Assembly: GCA_900316265.1 (NCBI GenBank)
Contig: ONCH01000006.1
Location: forward strand, 1 to 64,000
DNA: 64,000 bases
Direction: 5' to 3'
DNA from: an uncultured Prevotellaceae bacterium
Lineage (GTDB): Bacteria > Bacteroidota > Bacteroidia > Bacteroidales > Bacteroidaceae
The position numbers and the translations under genes are program-made. A model generated the notes under the pieces. The model saw only the letters and a list, made by a program, of their open reading frames with translations. It was not told the DNA's origin and searched no databases. Shown here piece by piece: positions 33,361 through 42,300 of this stretch (positions are counted from its first letter, which is position 1; every line of letters begins with the position of its first letter).

Positions 33361-36300
33361 TTATCTTACTGCCAGCTTTTTCTGGATGCGGCCACCGTCG
33401 GCACGGACCATGTAGACGCCACCGACACCGATGTTGGTATCGATGGTTTCGCCAGGTTGGATGGTGAAGGCAGCGATGGTGAGACCACTCATGTTGACGA
33501 TGCGTACATCAGCTTCACGACGTAGCGACGAGGTGACGCTAATCATGTGCTTGCGGATGGTGAATACGAGGTCGCCCTCACCGAAGCTGTCGCCCGACGG
33601 GTCTTTATCATCACCGAAGGCGAACGACGAGTCGCTGCTGTCGAAGAGGATAGAGCGTGCATTCTGACGGGCACCGACACTTCCTGCCACGAAGTATGGG
33701 CGGAACGGTACGGTTGCGGCACCGCCAGTAGGTGTTACGTCGAAGCTGCTGCCAGTGACATTCATCAGGTAGCCGTCGACCTTCTTACTCATGTAGTTAG
33801 GCACGAAGGTATAGCCATCGACAGCTGTTGCCGACATCTCGCCGTCGCTGACAGCAATGGCGATGCCAGACTCAGAGACGAAGCTGATGGTCTGCTTAGC
33901 GAGCTGTGCAGGAGCAGGAGATGCTGTATTCTTGGCTGTCCACTCACCACTGAGGTCGAACTCATAGTAGGTCTTGCCAGGGAAGCCGACGATATACGGC
34001 TGGGCTTTAGCCAGCAGCGGATACTCTGTCAGTGTGCGGCTTGTCTGGTAATATGTCTGGTAGGTGTCAGTATTGGCATCCTGATGGTTGTGGCCTGCTG
34101 TAGCATTATAGTAATAATCCCAGAGGAAGGTGTTGCCAACAGTCTTGGTGGTACCTGTGGCATCAGGGAAGTTGAAGACGGCGGTGAGGACGCCAGCGGG
34201 AGAACCGCTGGGCGGTGTACCGATGCCCTTGTATTCGCGCAGCCAGTATTCGTGGCCTATCTTCGTGCCGTTCGCATCGATTGACTGGCTCTTGCTGTAG
34301 AAGTGAGTAATCTCACCCTTGTCCTGTGTAGAAACCAGTTCTGCGGTGAACGGCAGGCTGACAGTCTCCCAACCCTTGGTGAGGTCGACGAAGAGGTCAG
34401 GTGTGCGCTGATACCACATACGTTTGCCACTGTCGAAGGTGTAGCTGATAGGACAGTTGAAGTCCTTCTTGTCTACCAGCAGGTGGTCGCTGGTGGCTTT
34501 GAGGTCGTCCTTTACCAGGTGACCGAAGACCGTCCATGTCGGTGCTGCAGCGACGCAGCGATAGGCGCTGGTATCATCATAGTCGTCGTATGCCGGCTCA
34601 GTGAAGTAAGCCGTCAGCACGTCATAGGTCTTCTTGTTATCAACCTCAGCAGGCGCGTAGACCAATATATTCGGTGTCTCGTCACGGTTGGTGATGCTCT
34701 GCAGGCCGTCATCGTCGAGCAGTGGTGGGTAGAACTTGTCTACCCCAGCGGGTGAACCGCTGGGCACCCGGCCGATGGTCCATTCGGTGTCGTTATGGCC
34801 GGCAAAGTCGATGGCCGTCATGTTAGGATATGCCGCACGGAGGTTCTTATCGAACTGGTTGACCGGTTTCGAGTATGCCACGAGGTTGACAGCTGGGTTG
34901 AAGTGAGCCACATCCATCGTGCTCGACTGGTAGTAAGCCGGTGCACGATATACACGGTTGCTCTCGTCCGTTGTCGATAGGCGACCACTGTTCTTGACGA
35001 TGTGCGACGGCACCTCCTGATGTAGGCGCTGGTCGTTCCATCCGTAGGTCAGCATCTGTCCGAAGTAGATGTAGTCGTCTGGCCAGATGGGATAGAAGTA
35101 TGTCTTGTCGTTCGTGTCTGTCCACATGCGCTGGTCGTTGTTCTCAGGTATGGTACCATCGGCATAGCGGTAGTCACCGTCGGCAAAGCGGTCTTCCACA
35201 TAGCCGCCATTCAGATATACACCATCTACACCCGATGAGCAGTACTCAGCATTGCTGCCGTAGTGCTGTGTCAGAGGATCAGAGCGGGTGCCATCCTCCT
35301 TGATGGTGTAGTACTTGTAAACGGGTGAACCGCTGGGCGTGATGTGGTCGTTGTAGCGCTTGAAGAGGTAGAAGCCGTTCAGGTCGTAAGCCACTGTACC
35401 GTTGTAGAAGTCATCCAAAGGCATCGGGCGAGCCAAGCCGTGACCGACATCCGTCTTACTGTAGCCCAACGTATTCGGATAGTAGCAGTTGACGCGCTTG
35501 ATGCCACTGGCGGTAGGAGTGCCGAAGACAGCATGTAAACCTGCGGGGAAACCGCTGGTCGCAGTGGTGTTAATCCAGCAGTTCTCTACATAACCATCGC
35601 CTGTATCTGCAACACCTGCCGAGGTGAACGAGCCCGTCACACCGAGGTTATAGACATTACCACAGAGGTGACCGAACAGTGAGTGGTCGAGGCCGTCGAT
35701 GTGGTAACCGTCGCCGTGGAAGTTACCGGAGAAGCAGTGGCCGGCGGTGCCGATGGGCGTCCATTCACCAGTATGGTTGACGTTGGTATGCAGGAAGAAT
35801 TCCAGGTTCTGGCAGTCTGCGACGTGCGAATCCAGAACAGCGGGTGAACCGCTGCTCACGGTGAGGTCGTAGAACTGCTTCAGCTGTGTGGCACCATTGA
35901 CGCCATCGGTGATATATATCTTGCTGTCGCGTTTCACATCCTTGCGGTCCACGTAGTAGTGGTGCTCGGTATCTGCCAACACCTTCGTCAGGTCGTGGTA
36001 GTTAGCGACGCTTACAGGCACGGTGTTAGAGTATGTCTCGCCGAGATAAGTCTTGGCATAGTAAGCCAGATAGTAGCCGTCCTGATACCAGTAGAGCGGA
36101 TCAGCGGTCGGCGTATATTCCTTACCATTGATATGGCTCTCAGCGTCGGACATCTTCTCGAACAGCTTCCATCCACCGCCCGTTACCTCGTAGGCACCAG
36201 GAGTGACGTGCGGTTCACGAACACCGACGAACGTACCCGGCAGTACCACCTGTGGAGCCTTGATGTCCTCAACGGTAGGAATACCACTCTTGAACTGCAC

Positions 36301-39300
36301 GTGGATGTTCACCACGTGACGCTCGCTGACAGGTGTGACGTGTGTACCAGAAGCGTCGCTCTCTTCGTAGTTATACTCGTAAACGACGGTGATAATCTTA
36401 TCCTTCGAGAGGTCGAAGATGTCAGAGAAGCGGCTGACGTACAGCGTACTGGTCTCCGTAGGAGCAATACCGTGGATAGAGAAGTTCGTCTGGTAGTTGG
36501 GCAAACTGTTGAAGTTAGCCTCTGTGATAACGAGGCCTACAGGAACAGTCTTCCCGTCAATATAGGTTCCTGATACACCACCATCGACGTCAATACCTGT
36601 TACAGTGACACCTTCCGTGTTCTCACCAACCTTATAGTTCTCGCGGCAGTAGTAATATTTGCCCGCACCGGTAAAGGTCAGTGTGGTGACATTTGCCTTA
36701 TCAGAGTCACCCAAGCTGCTATACGTGTTCGCTGAGATGACGGTGCCCACAGCGTATGGGGTGTTGCCCACCTGGAATGGCGTTTTGACAACATACACGT
36801 TACCTGCTTCCTTCACTTCAACAGTTGTGTAATGACGCTTCTCGTTAGGCAGTTTCTCGAACTGAGCACGTGAGTATTCCTTACCGTTCTCCAGCGTTAC
36901 ACCATTGTGAGTGGTGGTTGCGGTGCCGTTATAGGTTGCGGTGTAGTCAACAGGTTTCTCCAGTGAGTAGCCGGCACTATTAGCTTCGGCAGCATCCTTG
37001 GTACCTGCGGCAGCGTCATACTCGTATTTCTGTCCTTCAGGATGGATGACGCTGGTGCCTGCTTCATTCCATCCGTAACGTGGATCGATGAGCACGTCGA
37101 AGGCATCATAGTTGAATTCAAACTTCTCGCGGTCTTCCTTCTTCATGGAGCACCATACCTCCAGTCCACGATAGTTCTTGTCTTCCTCGTAGTAGTTACC
37201 ACCATAGAGACCGTCGTGAGTACAGTAGTAGGCAGGAACGATATCCGCCTCGATGATAGTAGCCAGCGAAGGATAAGCAGTCTTGTATGCATCTTTCTCT
37301 TCCTTCGTCATGCGGTTGCCGACATAGATGAACTCTGTCTTGCTGAGCTGGATGGTGCTGGTACAGATATAGGCAGGAGCCACATGGCCGGTCATTCCAT
37401 CAGCTTGCGTAGCAGATACCGAGCTGCCTACATTCAGGTGAACGTCACCACTGGTATATTCGTTTGTGACAATATAAGCCGCCTCGAATGAAGCCTGTAG
37501 ACCAGGGATGGCAGTAGAATGATTCGTTGCCATCTCCTGATACGTGTCGTATATATCTTTCGCGATGAGGTTGCTTACCTTATAGTCACGCTGTCCGAGG
37601 ACGCTGGCTGTCTCGCTGTCTTTCAGACGATAGGTAGGTCCGTCTTCGTAGCCTGTACCGCCCGTCTGATTCTTGGCTGCTGTAGCACTCTCAAACTGGG
37701 TATACCAGGTATTCCAGTCCGTCGGGTTGTTCACCTTGTAGGTCAGCATGTAACCCGTGTTGTGACCCATGTTGTTAGAAGAGCGGTAGACAAAGTCGAA
37801 GTCTACCATCTGCTGCTTCTCCACATGGTAAACTTGTGGGTGAGCTTCCTTCAATGTCTTGTATTCATCAGGCAGCATCACCGTACCGGCAGGAATGACG
37901 CTTGCGTCCTCGCTGCTGTACTTGCAGTCAGCAGTGGTGACGTAGGTCTGGTCTACAAACAGTGCTTTCTCTGAGTTGGTCAGCAAGTACCAGTCCCAAT
38001 AGCTGATGGGGTCGTTCAAGTGGTACTCCACGTCGTTGATGATGATCTTCTTGTCACCCTCCAGCTTTACACCAGGAGCAGACCAGTAGGCATATTTGTT
38101 TGGCATCACGTTGAGCAGCTTCATCGTACCGTGCGAGGCAGCCGTGATGGTCAACGGGATGTCTACAGTCTCACTATAGGCATTCGGTGCTCCGGTATAG
38201 GCAGAGATAAACTGGTCATAGACATAGACCGTACCCTTGATGAACCAATAGTGGGCAGGTACGGCATCACCACCGCTGTACTTGCCGCTGACGTTGTAGC
38301 AGTCGTCGATAATGGTCTGCGTACTGTGCACGAAGTTACCTGATGTCTCCCATTCCACGTCGGCACCCTCATATGTAAAGTCGCGTCGTGTGACAGCATT
38401 GGCATTCAATGCCGTCAAAGTGTTATGTTTGTGCTGAGCATATTCACCAGTCTTGTGTACGTTCTTAGCATATACGAAGCCGCCACCCATACCTGGCTGC
38501 ACATTGATGAGGTCCAGCTCTACGACACCGGTGATGTAACCCCAGTCTTTATCATACAGTTCATTGCCCGTACTCTTCTCTGTGGTCAACTCCAGATACA
38601 CACCAGATGCCAGCGCCACCTTATTCTTACTGGTACCGTTGTTGCGCTTGCGGTCATTGACAAAGCCCGCCTTCCAGTCGTAGTAGGTCGCTGTGCCATA
38701 AGGCTTGGAAGTACCGCCATCGTATGCCTTTGAGTCGGTCTTGAAGTCAGGATTTGAGGCGTTGTCAGTAACACGGATATCATTACGAGTAGCATTATCC
38801 GGCATGAAGAACACGTCACTGGTCAGCGCACCAAGATAGTTCACAATGCTGTAGATACCAAAGTAGTTGCCGTGAACCGCTTTATTTGCATCAGATGCGT
38901 CATCTGTTCTCACAGACTGCTTCTGGTTGAGTGACACCTCACGTACACGGTTGATGGTGTAGTTGGTGTGGTCCACAATCTCAGGCACACGGTCCTGTGC
39001 TCCCTGCATCACCATACGGCTACCGAAGACGCCGCAGAAGTCAGCACGCTGGATGGTGTTCATCAGTCGGCCGGCATAGACAGGGACGACACCGTTTTGC
39101 TCCCAATAAGTAGGATTCGGATATTTCTCACCTGTTGTTGGGTTCGTAAGAAGAATATCGACACTACCGACCTTGATACCTTCAAACAGCGTCAGCAGGT
39201 CATCGATGGTAAGTGTAGAAGCCTTAGTGTGCTCACCACCTGCCGGATAGTAGGTTGTTCCGTCTTTATCCGTACACTCCTTGATACACTTATACTTCAG

Positions 39301-42300
39301 CTGATAGTAATCGGCCTCACGAGGAGGAAGCTGTTCGTATTGTTGATAGGTGATTTCTGGAGACAGGCTATAATAGTCCGTACCGTAGTTGGTGATGTTC
39401 AGTCCACGATAGCCGTCTACGAAGGTCAGGTTACCATCACCGTACAGACCTCCCGTACGTCCTGTACCCAGGGTAATCAGGTCACGGTGATAGACATCAT
39501 GGATAGACGCTGTAGCATTGCCGAATACCGTCGTGGTGTTGGCATACACGGTAGAAGAACCTGACGAGGTGTTACCACCGGCGAATACGGCGTTGAAGAT
39601 GGTGATACCGGTAAGATCCAAATTGTTCCAAGTAGCGTCTTGTTTATTGCCCAGTGTGTGCAAGTCTGCAGTGGTCACATAGTCACCAGCTGCATAGGCA
39701 TGACCGTTGACGGTTACAGCTGCCGTTGCCTTACAGTAAGGTTCAATCAACACCTTGCAGTCCTCCGTCAGCACATACTCGTCTCCATCCTTGACCCAGT
39801 TGGGATCTTCGTCAGGTGGCAAGGAACCAGGAGTGTAGGACTCATGTCCTTTCTTATAAGCATAATAATAACCCTCATATTGAGTTAAGTATCGTTCACC
39901 GTCCTTGATGCCGACATAGAGATTGCCTTCATTGTCTTCGTAGGCGCTATACACATAACCAATATCACCACCACCGAAGATGTTACCGTTATCGCGTGCC
40001 AGTTCCTTCGCCGTACCCACCGTACCGCCATGCACATGCACCTCGGTCTGTCCGAAGACATAACCGTCAGAGTAGAGCGTACCACCCTCACCCAAGTTGT
40101 TATAGCCGCGGCCACCACCGAAGACGTTGCGGTGTACGTTGCCCTCGAAGAGTTCAACACTCGTCCTGCCGGCTTTATAGATGCCCTGCAGGGTACGGAC
40201 GCTGTTATCTATTCCTGAGACATTGATGATGCCGCGACCTACAGCCGCAATCTCACCACCGCCGAAGAGGGCGTTACGTACGTGGCCGCCATACATCTTG
40301 ACATTGGCGACATCCACACTACTGTTGTCGATATATCCGCCACCGAAGATGTTGCCACTATCGTACAGACGGTTGGTGCCGTCGCCCGACCATGTCTCGT
40401 CGTGCAGCTTCTCCTGATAGTAGTCGTCACCCACCTTAATGTAGTCGAGGTCGGTATCCGTTGTCGGTACGCTGTTGAAGTGACGATAGCCGATAAAGCC
40501 CTTGTTGAGCGTGATGTTGGTTGTACCGAACACGGCACCACCCTCACCACCACCGTAGGCATTACGTTCGATAGCGGGAATACCATCGATGAAACTAGTA
40601 CCGTCAAGCTTACCGATAGTAACGTGTGTCTCACCCAGGATGTCGCCCGTTGTAGGAGCACTGATGGCGCCAGCGTGATAGCCTACGCTGCCTCGCCATC
40701 CGCCGCCATAGACGTTACGTGCCGTACCACCTTCGATATAGGCATTGGCAGAAGCGATGAAATCGTTATTGAAATCATCCGTAGCAATGTTGTATTTGTT
40801 GTTCACCGAACCTACGGTACCGGCGGCATAGAGGTCCTTCGTTACCTTACCACCCAGCAGGGCGATGTAGGTTGTTCCGTGAACGTCGCCGGTGTTCGGA
40901 GTGTTCGCGTCACCTAATCCGCCACCATAGGCGTAGGCACCGCTGAGGCTACCATTATACATATAGCCGCTGACGTCAGCACCCTCGTTGATAAGCACGT
41001 TGGTGTTGTATTTCTTGCCGTTTCTGGCTGTTGCCAAGGCATTGTTCAGACCTGTATCGGTATAGCCTGTGCCAATGGAGAGGTCTATCGCCTTTGGCTC
41101 CTGTGGCTCAGGAGTCGTTGCCTTGTCAGCGGCCGACAAAGCCGCCCATGCTGCATGTTCTGTCGTGTATGCTGCATCTGCAGCAGCATCTGCTTCTGCT
41201 GCCCATGCATCCACAGACTTCTTGTTCATCACGCGTCCTAACTGCGAACCACCATACACCTCATAGACACGAGCGGTGTTGTTCAGGTTCACCTCGGTAT
41301 ACTGTGCCCAGGTGTCCTTACCATAGCCGGCACCGTAGACGGTAGCATAGTAGGTGTTAGCCTTGTCGTAATAGACTGGTGCATTGATGTTGACGTGACT
41401 ATACAACGTACGGCGGCAGTTGTTGTTACCACCGTAGATACCCGTACGGTAGCCACCGACGAGGGCATCGCTACTGTTCCAGTTGACATTCGACTCATAG
41501 ACGTCGCAGGGATATTCCTGATACAGACCGTAGGCACCACCGAAGATAGCCTCAGCGCGGAAGGTAGAGCCCGCAGGAACGTTGATGACCGTACGACGGG
41601 TGACACCCTCCTGATAGCTACCGCCATAGACCGCCTTGAAGTGTCCGCTGAGCAGGTCGATGATGGCTGATGCCTTGTGTGCTGTGGCAGCAGCGTCAGC
41701 AGTGGCTTTCGCCACGCCCATACCTACGCCGCCGCTCTCACCGGCACCGAATATCTCAGTACCCTGATAGGTGGTCATGGTCTGCGGCACGTCGATGAGG
41801 ATGTAGCTGCTGTTCTGCATCAAGTCCTCTTCCTCTTCACCGAGGTAGCCCTGTCCTGCACCATATATCTGCTTGACGGTATTCAGCTGGTTGTTGGTGT
41901 CGACGGGACGGAAGTTGATGAAGGCATTCTCCAGGAAAGGCTTATGGTAGCCTGTCTTGGCATGGCCGTCGGCATCGAAGTATGCACGGAAGTGCTCATC
42001 CTTGTAGTCATACACACCGTAGGCACCACCGAAGATCTTCTCTACGCGCCCCTGTACATATTCTATATAGGCAGTGGCGTCGAGCATAGCAGTATTCGAC
42101 ACCTTGCTGCGAACGGCATCGTTGCGCAGACGACTGTTGAAGTTGGCCTTATTCAAGATTTGGCCACCGAGGTCGTTACCGCCATAGACGAAGTCACGAA
42201 CGTAGGGGAAGCCGTTGACTCCGATATACGTCTCCGTATGTCCGAGGACGTCGGCATTACATGCTCCAGCGAAGGAGTCGAAGATACGTCCGTTGCCTAA

